Position numbers and translations under genes: made by a program
NCBI RefSeq assembly: GCF_000374805.1
Contig: NZ_KB895337.1
Span: forward strand, 127,862-191,861
Direction: 5' to 3'
DNA length: 64,000 bases
DNA from: Chitiniphilus shinanonensis DSM 23277
Lineage (GTDB): Bacteria; Pseudomonadota; Gammaproteobacteria; Burkholderiales; Chitinibacteraceae
In this document: positions 44,504 through 52,509 of the stretch, one piece after another
Layout of the letters: the number at the start of each line of letters is the position of its first letter
How positions within the stretch are numbered: position 1 is the stretch's first letter
The notes under the pieces: generated by a model
Told to the model about the DNA's origin: nothing
Databases searched by the model: none
What the model saw: the letters and a program-made list of their open reading frames with translations, nothing else

Positions 44504-45124
44504 ATGCACCCGATCGCCGCCCCGTATTTCGCCCGCCTCGAAGCGCTGTTGACCAGCGGCCAGCGCCGCATCCTCGGGCTGGTCGGCGCGCCCGGCGCCG
44601 GCAAATCCACGCTGGCGGACACCTTGCTGGCGCACCTGGGCGCCCGCGCCGTGGTGGTGCCCATGGATGGCTACCACCTGGCGCAGGCCGAGCTGGAACG
44701 GCTGGGCCGCGCGGCGCGCAAGGGCGCCGAGGATACCTTCGACGCCGCCGGCTTCGTCGCCCTGCTGGCACGGCTGCGCCAGCCGCGCGTGGGCGAGACG
44801 GTGTACGCGCCCGCGTTCCGCCGCGAGATCGAGGAGCCCGTCGCCGGCGCCATCGCCGTGCCGCCGGAAGTGCCGCTGGTGATCGTCGAGGGCAACTACC
44901 TGCTGCTCGAACACGGCCATTGGGCCGGAGTGAAGCCGCTGCTCGACGAAAGCTGGTACGTCGAGGTGGACGACGAACTGCGCCGACAGCGCCTGATCGA
45001 GCGTCACATGCGCTTCGGCCGCGATGCCGTCGCCGCCGCCGACTGGGTGGCGCACACCGACGAGCCGAACGCCCGCCGCATCGCCGCCACGCGCGGGCGC
45101 GCCGACGTGGTGTTCCGCTGGTAG
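44504..45124 (+). CDS. P-loop nucleoside/sugar kinase-like protein (uridine kinase superfamily)
   Basis: The 206-residue protein has a Walker A motif GLVGAPGAGKSTLADTLL (about residues 26-43), the substrate motif VVVPMDGYHLAQ typical of the uridine kinase/pantothenate kinase/FrcK group, and a C-terminal HTDEPNARRIAATRGRADVV. The true substrate is unknown; relatives are annotated as nucleoside, fructose or pantothenate kinases. The ATG before HPIAAPYF is preferred; an upstream ATG at 44465 would add low-complexity sequence. The CARF nuclease gene follows 71 bases later. Confidence 0.85.
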   Translation: MHPIAAPYFARLEALLTSGQRRILGLVGAPGAGKSTLADTLLAHLGARAVVVPMDGYHLAQAELERLGRAARKGAEDTFDAAGFVALLARLRQPRVGETVYAPAFRREIEEPVAGAIAVPPEVPLVIVEGNYLLLEHGHWAGVKPLLDESWYVEVDDELRRQRLIERHMRFGRDAVAAADWVAHTDEPNARRIAATRGRADVVFRW

Positions 45125-45159
45125 ACGCGGCAGGCCGCAACGATTTGGGTCATAACGTT

Positions 45160-45171
45160 GGAAGCGCTTCC
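45160..45171. promoter_or_regulatory. Palindrome ggaagcgcttcc before the CARF nuclease gene
   Basis: A perfect 12-base palindrome lies 24 bases before the start codon. Its core gaagcgcttc is the form bound by many LacI-family repressors. There is no LacI-family gene in the window. The match is short and could be chance. Confidence 0.4.
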
Positions 45172-45195
45172 CGCGATGCCTCCCGGATTTTGCCC

Positions 45196-46317
45196 ATGCA
45201 CCTGATCTGCCTCGTCGGCCACGTGTCCACCGATCTGGTTTCGCCGCTGTTCGACCGCGGCTTCGGCTTCACCCGCGTCACCCTGCTGCACGACCCGGCC
45301 ATCGGCGACGCCATGCGCGCGGTGGCCGAGGTGTGCCGCAAGGCCGGGCTGGCCACCACGGTGCTGCCGCTGCGCCCGCGCTACGATCCCGCCACCATCC
45401 GCGAACGGCTGGAAGCCGCGCTGGCCGGCAGCCGCCAGCCGTGCGTGGTCAACCTGTCCGGCGCCACGCCGGTGCAGGCCGCCATCGGCTTCGAGGTCGC
45501 CAGCCGCCACGCGGTGCCGGTGTTCGCCGTCGAGCCCGAGGCCGACACCCTGGTCTGGCTCAGCGACGCCGCCGGCGCGCCGCTGGCCAACGGCTACAAC
45601 ATCGCCGACCGCATGCGGCTGGAGGATTACTTCCGCCTGTACGGCGCCGAGATCGTCACCATCGAATGCCGGCTGTCGCAGCGCGACCCGAACCTGGAAG
45701 GCTGGGCCGCGGGCTTCGCCGAGCTGGCGGCGCGGCGGCCGCGCGCCATCCTGGCGCTGAACGCGCTGGCGGCGGACGTGGATGCCGGCTGGATCAGCCG
45801 CGGCGCGCTGCATCACCCGCAGCCGGAACTGGCCGAGCTGCTGCACGAATCGCGGCTGGCGCGGCTACTGCCGGACGGCCGCATCGCCTTCGCCGACCGC
45901 CCCAGCCACCGCTTCCTGCACGGCGGCTGGCTGGAACGCTGGATCTTCAGCCAGGCCGGCGCGCTGGTGGGCGAACTGCCGATCCAGGATCTGGCCTGCG
46001 GCGTGCGCATCCGCGTCGACGGCAAGGTGGACAACGAATTCGACGTCGCCATCCTGTGCAACAACCAGCTCTACCTGGTCGAGTGCAAGACCATCCTGGC
46101 CGAAGGGGTGGACCGCGCCACGCTGTTCAAGCTGGACAGCGTGGCCCACGTGGGCGGGCTGGCGGCGCAGGCGATGCTGGCCAGCCTGTCGCTGCCCACC
46201 GACCACGAGGAACGCCGCGCCGAGGTGCAGGAGATCGCGCTGCTGTCCGGCCGGGCGCTGCTGGGCGCGGCCGGGCGCCTGCGGCAATGGCTGGGCGGCG
46301 CGGCGGTGGCCGCGTGA
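45196..46317 (+). CDS. DUF1887 CARF-type nuclease (VC1899/Card1/Can2-like), stand-alone
   Basis: The 373-residue protein has an N-terminal Rossmann-like CARF domain (about residues 1-140) and a C-terminal PD-(D/E)xK nuclease. The nuclease triad is clear: D283 (NEFDVAIL), E296 and K298 (LYLVECKT). In Card1/Can2 the CARF domain binds cyclic tetra-adenylate made by type III CRISPR systems and switches on DNA and RNA cutting. Here the usual NxTGGTK ligand motif reads NLSGATPVQ (residues 86-94), with proline for lysine. No cas gene or CRISPR array is in the window. The Vibrio cholerae protein VC1899 is a known precedent without CRISPR. The signal it reads is unknown. Confidence 0.85.
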   Translation: MHLICLVGHVSTDLVSPLFDRGFGFTRVTLLHDPAIGDAMRAVAEVCRKAGLATTVLPLRPRYDPATIRERLEAALAGSRQPCVVNLSGATPVQAAIGFEVASRHAVPVFAVEPEADTLVWLSDAAGAPLANGYNIADRMRLEDYFRLYGAEIVTIECRLSQRDPNLEGWAAGFAELAARRPRAILALNALAADVDAGWISRGALHHPQPELAELLHESRLARLLPDGRIAFADRPSHRFLHGGWLERWIFSQAGALVGELPIQDLACGVRIRVDGKVDNEFDVAILCNNQLYLVECKTILAEGVDRATLFKLDSVAHVGGLAAQAMLASLSLPTDHEERRAEVQEIALLSGRALLGAAGRLRQWLGGAAVAA

Positions 46318-46417
46318 AAAAGCCGCGCCCTGTTTGATAGGGGGCGCCGCCGCGCAGCGGCGCTCGCCGCTTACAATCGAACCCCACCTGTCCGGGGCCG
46401 CGCCCCGTGGAGTGCCG

Positions 46418-47617
46418 ATGGCTGCCTTCGACCCGGTGATCGGAACGCTGCTCGATACCGATCTGTACAAGCTCACCATGATGCAGGAGATCCTGCACCA
46501 TCATCCCGAGACGCGCGCCGAGTACACCTTCAAGTGCCGCAACGTGCCCGAGCTGCCGCTGGCGCCGCTGCGCGCCGAGATCGACGCCCAGCTCGACCAC
46601 CTGTGCGGCTTGCGCTTCACCGAGGACGAACTCGCCTACATCGGCGGGCTGCGCTTCATCAAATCCGATTTCGTCGACTTCCTGCGGCTGTTCCAGTTGC
46701 AGCGGCGCTTCATCGAGGTGTCGATCCCCGAAAACCGCCCGGACGACCTCGACATCCGCGTGCGCGGCCCGATGCTGCACTGCATGCTGTTCGAGATCTA
46801 CGTGCTGGCCATCGTCAACGAGGTGTACTTCCGCCAGTTCCCCGCCGCGCCCGCGCTGGCCGAGGGGCGGCGCCGGCTGGCGGACAAGCTGGCCACCCTG
46901 CGCGAGGTGCCGGCGCGGCGCTTCCCGTTCATCTTCTTCGACTTCGGCACCCGCCGCCGCTTCTCGCGGGTGTGGCACGACGAGATGATCGCCACCCTGG
47001 CGCGCGACGCCACGCCGTACATGCGCGGCACCAGCAACCTGTCGCTGGCGCGCAAGCACGGCCTGACCCCCATCGGCACCATGGCGCACGAATACCTCCA
47101 GGCGTTCCAGTCGTTCGGCTCGCGGCTGCGCGACTTCCAGAAGAACGCGCTGGAGCACTGGGTGCACGAATACCGCGGCGACCTCGGCATCGCGCTGACC
47201 GACGTGGTCGGCACCGACGCCTTCCTGCGCGATTTCGATCTCTACTTCTGCAAGCTGTTCGACGGCCTGCGCCACGATTCGGGCGACCCGTTCGACTGGG
47301 GCGAAAAGGTGATCGCCCACTACGAGCGGCATCGCATCGATCCCAGCACCAAGCAGCTGGTGTTCAGCGACGCGCTGACCCTGCCGCGCGCGCTGGCGCT
47401 GTACGCCCACTTCGCCGACCGCGCCCGCACCGCCTTCGGCATCGGCACCAATCTGTCCAACGACTGCGGCCACGAGCCGTTGCAGATCGTGATGAAGCTC
47501 ACCCGCTGCAACGGCCAGGCGGTGGCCAAGGTGAGCGACAGCCCCGGCAAGGGCATGTGCGAGGACCCCAACTTCCTGTCCTACCTGTGCCACGTGTTCG
47601 GGGTGGAGAACAAATAG
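46418..47617 (+). CDS. pncB: Nicotinate phosphoribosyltransferase
   Basis: The 399-residue protein starts [20 protein letters not shown] and contains [31 protein letters not shown] followed by AHEY, and [15 protein letters not shown], all typical of PncB. It makes nicotinate mononucleotide from nicotinate in NAD salvage. The CARF nuclease gene is 100 bases upstream on the same strand; whether this means a link to NAD metabolism is speculation. A short hairpin (gggcggcttcgccgccc) starts right at the stop codon, without a T-run. Confidence 0.95.
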   Translation: MAAFDPVIGTLLDTDLYKLTMMQEILHHHPETRAEYTFKCRNVPELPLAPLRAEIDAQLDHLCGLRFTEDELAYIGGLRFIKSDFVDFLRLFQLQRRFIEVSIPENRPDDLDIRVRGPMLHCMLFEIYVLAIVNEVYFRQFPAAPALAEGRRRLADKLATLREVPARRFPFIFFDFGTRRRFSRVWHDEMIATLARDATPYMRGTSNLSLARKHGLTPIGTMAHEYLQAFQSFGSRLRDFQKNALEHWVHEYRGDLGIALTDVVGTDAFLRDFDLYFCKLFDGLRHDSGDPFDWGEKVIAHYERHRIDPSTKQLVFSDALTLPRALALYAHFADRARTAFGIGTNLSNDCGHEPLQIVMKLTRCNGQAVAKVSDSPGKGMCEDPNFLSYLCHVFGVENK

Positions 47618-47731
47618 GGCGGCTTCGCCGCCCGGCACCGGCATGGCATCCGGGCCACCCGGATACGGTGGTGAAACCGCGCGGATCAGGGCCTAGATTG
47701 GGAACATCTGCCTGCCGATCGGGAGCACGCC

Positions 47732-48139
47732 ATGCAAGTCCAACCGTACCTGTTCTTCAACGGCCATTGCGCGGAAGCCTTGCAGTTCTACGTCACCCAC
47801 CTGGGCGCCGTGGTCCACGTGCAGATGCGCTACAGCGACGCCCCCGAACCGCCGCCGGTGGCGCCGGCCTGGCGCGAAAAGGTGATGCACGCCAGCTTCC
47901 AGGTCGGCGGCACCGAGCTGTTCGCCTCCGACGGCATGCGCGCCGAGGATGCGGCGATGCAGGGCGTGTCGCTGCACCTGACCGCCGATTCCACCGAGCA
48001 CGGCCGGCGACTGTTCGACGCGCTGGCCGACGGCGGCCAGGTCACCACTCCCTACGCGCCCACCTTCTGGGCGGCGGGCTTCGGCATGGTGACCGACCGC
48101 TTCGGCGTGCACTGGATGGTGAGCGCGCCGTCGGTGTAG
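47732..48139 (+). CDS. VOC-family protein, PhnB-like
   Basis: The 135-residue protein has the PhnB/glyoxalase-like pattern: PYLFFNGHCAEALQFYVTHL, MHASFQVGGTELFASDGM, and FGMVTDRFGVHWMVS. These small beta-alpha proteins are related to metal-dependent dioxygenases and lyases, but PhnB-like members usually have no proven activity. It stands alone behind a weak cgggagc ribosome site. Confidence 0.88.
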   Translation: MQVQPYLFFNGHCAEALQFYVTHLGAVVHVQMRYSDAPEPPPVAPAWREKVMHASFQVGGTELFASDGMRAEDAAMQGVSLHLTADSTEHGRRLFDALADGGQVTTPYAPTFWAAGFGMVTDRFGVHWMVSAPSV

Positions 48140-48160
48140 CGCGCCGGCCGCCGGGCCCGG

Positions 48161-48588
48161 CTACAGCACGCCCAGCTGCTGCAACGCCGCGCGCGCCAGC
48201 GGAATGCGCTTGGCGGCCGCCGCCTCGTCGGACAGATCGATGTTGAGAGCAAAGGCATACACGCCGCCGCCTTTCTCCACCCAGCCCACCCACCAGCCGA
48301 CCCCGGTGCCCTGCGGCGGGTCGTACCAGCCGGTCTTGCCGAGCGCATAGCCGTCGCCGTCCTCCTGCCGGACGATGTCGCGCTCCAGCGCCTGGCTGCG
48401 CTGCGACACCGGCAACCAGCCGCGCCACGAAGCGCGCTTCCTCCTCGGCGGAGATCTCCAGCGGCCCTTGCAGCCAGAAGCGGTCGACCTGGCTGCCGAT
48501 CCGCATGTTGCCGTAGCCCAGGCGCTTTACCCACTGAGCGCCCGGCTTCACCGGGGGCTCGATGCGGGTCGATTGCCACATCAGGAAA
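48161..48588 (-). pseudogene. Class D (OXA-type) beta-lactamase remnant
   Basis: The minus strand encodes the C-terminal half of a class D beta-lactamase in two frames. The upstream frame reads WVKRLGYGNMRIGSQVDRFW and GPLEISAEEEARFVARL; after a one-base frameshift near 48418 the other frame continues LPVSQRSQALERDIVRQ to the KTGWYDP motif and GWWVGWVEKGGGVYAFALN. The N-terminal half with the active-site serine (STFK) is missing; its place is taken by the promoter side of the MAPEG gene. It cannot make a working enzyme. Confidence 0.85.
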
Positions 48589-48685
48589 CCCGAAAACCAA
48601 GGTCCGTGCGAAATCACGGCAACCGCCTCCGCCGTCGCTCCTATAGTGAGCCATCCCCTGAGCCATCCCCCACGGAGCCTCGCGC

Positions 48686-49081
48686 ATGACCATCGAACTG
48701 CAAGCCCTCGCCTGGACCATCCTGCTCGGACTGGTGCAACTGATGCTGGCCTCGGCCGTGCTGCGACGCCAGCAGGGCCTCGACTGGGCCGCCGGCCCGC
48801 GCGATGTCCCGCCACCGCCGCCCACGCCGCTGGGCGGGCGGCTGCAACGCGCCCACGCCAACCTGATGGAAACCTTCCCGCTGTTCGTCGCCGCGGTGTT
48901 GCTGGTGGTGGTGCAGGAACGCCAGGGCGCGCTCAGCCAGTGGGGCTGCCTGCTGTATTTCTGGGCGCGCGTGCTGTACGTGCCGCTCTACGCCTCGGGC
49001 ATCCCGCGCCTGCGCTCGCTGGTGTGGGCGGTGTCGATGATCGGCCTGTTGCTGCTGCTGGCGGCCGGGCTGGGTGCCTGA
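48686..49081 (+). CDS. MAPEG-family membrane protein
   Basis: The 131-residue protein has four membrane segments and the MAPEG motif RLQRAHANLMETFPLFVAA. The family (eicosanoid and glutathione metabolism proteins) includes microsomal glutathione transferases; the bacterial members are mostly uncharacterised. The next small gene starts 102 bases downstream. Confidence 0.88.
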   Translation: MTIELQALAWTILLGLVQLMLASAVLRRQQGLDWAAGPRDVPPPPPTPLGGRLQRAHANLMETFPLFVAAVLLVVVQERQGALSQWGCLLYFWARVLYVPLYASGIPRLRSLVWAVSMIGLLLLLAAGLGA

Positions 49082-49183
49082 GCACGGTGGACGACGTCGC
49101 CGGCGTTGTCGTGCCGGCGGACTGTGTCCGCCCCGAGTTTTCGACCGCCCGGCCGCGGCCGGGCCCAACCAAGGAGCATCCCC

Positions 49184-49417
49184 ATGGCGGTATTCGAAAC
49201 CCTGCTCAAGTTCAGCGAAGTGCTGGATGCCACCCCGCGCGGCGCCACGCGCACCCTCACCGCCGCCGACTTCGACGTCGAGCTGCTGGTGTTCGACGAA
49301 CTGGTGCGCGCCTGGACCGACGAACTGCCGCCCGGCTTCGAGCTGGTCGGCCGGGAAACCGCCATCGCCGACGGCGCGCCCTACATCAGCGCCATCCAGG
49401 TGCGGCGCGTGGAATGA
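49184..49417 (+). CDS. Small protein of unknown function (77 residues)
   Basis: The ATG has a strong ribosome site aaggagc 6 bases upstream. The protein (MAVFETLLKFSEVLDATPRG to SAIQVRRVE) is acidic, has no signal peptide or membrane segment, and no motif I recognise. Codon use and third-position GC resemble the neighbours, which supports a real gene. It may form a short unit with the MAPEG gene upstream. Confidence 0.7.
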   Translation: MAVFETLLKFSEVLDATPRGATRTLTAADFDVELLVFDELVRAWTDELPPGFELVGRETAIADGAPYISAIQVRRVE

Positions 49418-49436
49418 TCGCCGCCGGGAACTCCTC

Positions 49437-49600
49437 CCAGGGCGAATCGACATTCGAACGTGCGATGCGCTGGTCCGCGCCCGGCATCCGGCCGGCTCGG
49501 TCCACGGCCTTGTAGCGGGCCGGCGCGCGTGTATAAAGAAGGGTCCGGCAAGGCCGGCAAGCGGCCTTGCGCCACGGTTTGAGCCATAACAAGCCCCTGC
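49437..49600. repeat. Truncated, diverged copy of the 40154-type element
   Basis: The end ccagggcgaatcgacattcg is followed by aacgtgcgatgcgctggtcc, which resembles the right half of the 40154 element read on the other strand (aacgtgggatgcgttggtcc). Similarity fades after about 60 bases; the rest has short inverted repeats (caaggccggcaagcggccttg). No second terminal repeat is found. The whole stretch 49418-49741 holds no gene. Confidence 0.65.
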
Positions 49601-49645
49601 CTGGCGCATTGCGGTAAAACCTGACTCTTTCGCGGTGGCGCGCTG

Positions 49646-49674
49646 TTGTCCCACAGGCAGTCAGCCGGGATAAT
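49646..49674 (+). promoter_or_regulatory. Sigma-70-like promoter of transketolase
   Basis: A -35 box ttgtcc and a -10 box gataat are separated by 17 bases, giving a start point about 60 bases before the tkt ATG. Confidence 0.6.
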
Positions 49675-49741
49675 GCGCCGAGCCGCATTGGGCGCGCAGT
49701 CGGTGCCCCCCACCATGTTTATTTCTCTTAGAGGATTTCCT

Positions 49742-51742
49742 ATGGCAACGCGTACAGACATGGCCAACGCCATCCGGGCGCTGGCGATGGACGCCGTGCA
49801 GAAGGCCAACTCCGGTCACCCCGGCATGCCGATGGGCATGGCCGAGATCGCCGTGGCGCTGTGGGGCGAAGGCAACTATCGCCACAACCCCAAGAACCCG
49901 CACTGGTTCAACCGCGACCGCTTCATCCTCTCCAACGGTCACGGCTCCATGCTGCAATACGCGTTGCTGCACCTGACCGGCTACGATCTGTCGATCGAAG
50001 ACATCAAGAATTTCCGCCAGCTGCATTCCAAGACCCCGGGCCACCCCGAATACGGCTACACCGCCGGCGTGGAAACCACCACCGGCCCGCTGGGCCAGGG
50101 CATCTCCAACGCCGTCGGCTTCGCGCTGGCCGAAAAGCTGCTGGCCCGCGAATTCAACCAGCCCGGCTACGACATCGTCGACCACCACACCTGGGTGTTC
50201 CTGGGCGACGGCTGCCTGATGGAAGGCGTGAGCCATGAAGCGTGCGCGTTGGCCGGCACCTGGGGCCTGGGCAAGCTGAACGCGTTCTGGGACGACAACG
50301 GCATCTCCATCGACGGTCACGTCGAAGGCTGGTTCAACGAAGACGTGCCGGGCCGCTTCGAAGCCTATGGCTGGCACGTGGTGCGTGGCGTGGACGGCCA
50401 CAACGTCGATGCCGTGCTCAAGGCCATCGAGGAAGCCAAGGCCGTCACCGACAAGCCGTCGCTGATCTGCTGCAAGACCATCATCGGCAAGGGCTCGCCC
50501 AACAAGGCCGACAGCCACGACTCGCACGGCGCGCCGCTGGGCGACGCCGAAATCGCCGCCACCCGCGAGGCCATCGGCTGGAAGTACCCGCCGTTTGAAG
50601 TGCCGCAGGACGTGTACGACGCCTGGAGCCGCGTGAAGGCCGGCGCCGAGCAGGAAGCCGAATGGCAGGCGCTGTTCGACAAGTACGCGCTGCAACACAA
50701 GGATCTGGCCGCCGAGTTCAAGCGCCGCATCGCCGCCGAACTGCCGGAGAACTGGAACGCCATCGTCGAGGCCGCCCTGGCCGAAACCCGCGAGAAGGCC
50801 GAGACCATCGCCACCCGCAAGGCCAGCCAGAACGCGCTGAACGCCTTCGTGCCCAAGCTGCCGGAAATGCTCGGCGGCTCGGCCGACCTGACCGGCTCCA
50901 ACCTGACCAACTGGAAGGGCAGCACCCCGCTCAAGCGCGAGGGCAACACGCTGGTGGGCAACCACATCAGCTACGGCGTGCGCGAGTTCGGCATGAGCGC
51001 CATCATGAACGGCATCCAGCTGCACGGCGGCTGGCGTCCGTATGGCGCCACCTTCCTGATGTTCAGCGAATACGCGCGCAACGCGCTGCGCATGGCCGCG
51101 CTGATGAAGATCCCGACGCTGTTCGTGTTCACCCACGACTCCATCGGCCTGGGCGAGGATGGCCCGACCCACCAGCCGATCGAGCAGACCGCGACGCTGC
51201 GCCTGATCCCGAACATGAACGTGTGGCGTCCGTGCGATACCGTGGAATCGCTGGTGGCGTGGGCGCATGCCATCGAGCAGAAGCACAACCCGTCCACGCT
51301 GATCTTCAGCCGCCAGAACCTGGCGTTCCAGCAGCGCGACGACGCGCAGGTGGCCAATATCCGCAAGGGTGGCTACGTGCTGAAGGATGCGCCGGGCGCC
51401 AAGGTGGTGCTGATCGGCACCGGCTCGGAAGTCGACGTGGCGGTGAAGGCCGCCGAGCAACTGGCCGCCCAGGGCGTGCCGGCGCGCGTGGTGTCGATGC
51501 CGTCGACCAACGTGTTCGACCGCCAGGATCAGGCCTACAAGGACAGCGTGCTGCTGCCGGGCGTGCCGCGTCTGGCCGTCGAGGCCGGCGTCACCGATGG
51601 CTGGCGCAAGTACGTGGGCCTGGACGGCGACGTGGTCGGTATCGACCACTTCGGCGAATCGGCCCCGGCCGGCGTGCTGTTCAAGGAGTTCGGCATCACC
51701 GCCGACAACGTGGCCGCCCGTGCCAAGGCGCTGGTGAAGTAA
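49742..51742 (+). CDS. tkt: Transketolase
   Basis: The 666-residue protein begins [20 protein letters not shown] behind agagga. It has the thiamine-diphosphate motif [18 protein letters not shown], ending in the expected NG-type metal site, and the second signature [18 protein letters not shown]. It transfers two-carbon units in the pentose phosphate pathway. Codon use is strongly biased, as expected for a highly expressed gene. It ends at a strong terminator and is convergent with the response-regulator gene. Confidence 0.97.
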   Translation: MATRTDMANAIRALAMDAVQKANSGHPGMPMGMAEIAVALWGEGNYRHNPKNPHWFNRDRFILSNGHGSMLQYALLHLTGYDLSIEDIKNFRQLHSKTPGHPEYGYTAGVETTTGPLGQGISNAVGFALAEKLLAREFNQPGYDIVDHHTWVFLGDGCLMEGVSHEACALAGTWGLGKLNAFWDDNGISIDGHVEGWFNEDVPGRFEAYGWHVVRGVDGHNVDAVLKAIEEAKAVTDKPSLICCKTIIGKGSPNKADSHDSHGAPLGDAEIAATREAIGWKYPPFEVPQDVYDAWSRVKAGAEQEAEWQALFDKYALQHKDLAAEFKRRIAAELPENWNAIVEAALAETREKAETIATRKASQNALNAFVPKLPEMLGGSADLTGSNLTNWKGSTPLKREGNTLVGNHISYGVREFGMSAIMNGIQLHGGWRPYGATFLMFSEYARNALRMAALMKIPTLFVFTHDSIGLGEDGPTHQPIEQTATLRLIPNMNVWRPCDTVESLVAWAHAIEQKHNPSTLIFSRQNLAFQQRDDAQVANIRKGGYVLKDAPGAKVVLIGTGSEVDVAVKAAEQLAAQGVPARVVSMPSTNVFDRQDQAYKDSVLLPGVPRLAVEAGVTDGWRKYVGLDGDVVGIDHFGESAPAGVLFKEFGITADNVAARAKALVK

Positions 51743-51760
51743 GCAGTCCGCGCCAAAGCG

Positions 51761-51790
51761 AAAAAGGCACCCTTCGGGGTGCCTTTTTTT
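51761..51790 (+). terminator. Rho-independent terminator after tkt
   Basis: The stem ggcaccc/gggtgcc with a ttcg loop is followed by ttttttt and preceded by an A-run, so it may also work for the other strand. Confidence 0.92.
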
Positions 51791-51858
51791 ATCGGACGAC
51801 GGCGCGCCGTGGCGCAGTGGCCGGGCGCGCCGCGCGATGCCCCGGCCGTGCGGGGCGG

Positions 51859-52509
51859 TCAGCCGATCATTCCTCCTTCCTTGGCGATCTGGAACAGCGC
51901 CACGTCGTTGGGCGCGCCGAGTTTGTCCATGGCCGATTTCTTCTGCTGGCTGATGGTCTTCACGCTGCGGTGCACCTGGTGGGCGATGCTGGTCACGCTC
52001 ATCCCGGTGAGGTACAGGCGGATCACTTCGGATTCGCGCGGGCTCAGCGCGGCCCACTGGCTGGGTGCGTTGCGGTTGCCCTCGGCCAGCCGGGCGCTGC
52101 GGATGCCGCTGCTCAGGTAGCTGTCGCCGCGCGCGGCGTGCAGGATGGCCTCGATCACCTCGTCCAGCGGATCGTGCTTGTTCAGCACCGAGGTGGCGCC
52201 GGCCTCCAGCATCTGATCGACGAAGGCCAGGTTGTCCAGCATGGTCAGCACCACGATGTGCTGATCCTCGGTCATGGTGCGGCGCAGTCGGCGGATCAGC
52301 GACAGGCCGTCGGTCAGCGTCGGATCGGGCATGTAGAAGTCGGTGATCACCACGTCGAACGGCAGCACCGCCACCATCCGCAGCAGGTCGCCGACGCCGC
52401 CGGCCTCGCCGACCACCGCCATGTCCAGGCGGTTCGCCAGCATCTGCGACAAGCCCATGCGCACGACCGGGTGGTCATCCGCCAGAATCACCTGAATCTT
52501 GTTCTGCAT
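51859..52509 (-). CDS. NarL/LuxR-family response regulator (BvgA/RcsB-like)
   Basis: The 216-residue protein has a receiver domain with D57 (VVITDFYMPDP) and ADDHPVVRMGL at its start, and a C-terminal LuxR helix-turn-helix (LSPRESEVIRLYLTGMSVTS, then HRSVKTISQQKKSAMDKLG). Its first 35 bases overlap the end of the hybrid kinase gene, so the two are co-translated and surely partners. It should be the DNA-binding output of that phosphorelay; no target is indicated in the window. Confidence 0.93.
   Translation of the reverse strand: MQNKIQVILADDHPVVRMGLSQMLANRLDMAVVGEAGGVGDLLRMVAVLPFDVVITDFYMPDPTLTDGLSLIRRLRRTMTEDQHIVVLTMLDNLAFVDQMLEAGATSVLNKHDPLDEVIEAILHAARGDSYLSSGIRSARLAEGNRNAPSQWAALSPRESEVIRLYLTGMSVTSIAHQVHRSVKTISQQKKSAMDKLGAPNDVALFQIAKEGGMIG

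Noticed and set aside
46339-46380. Promoter tttgat/tacaat before pncB
   Set aside because: The spacing between the two boxes is about 33 bases, too long for sigma-70.
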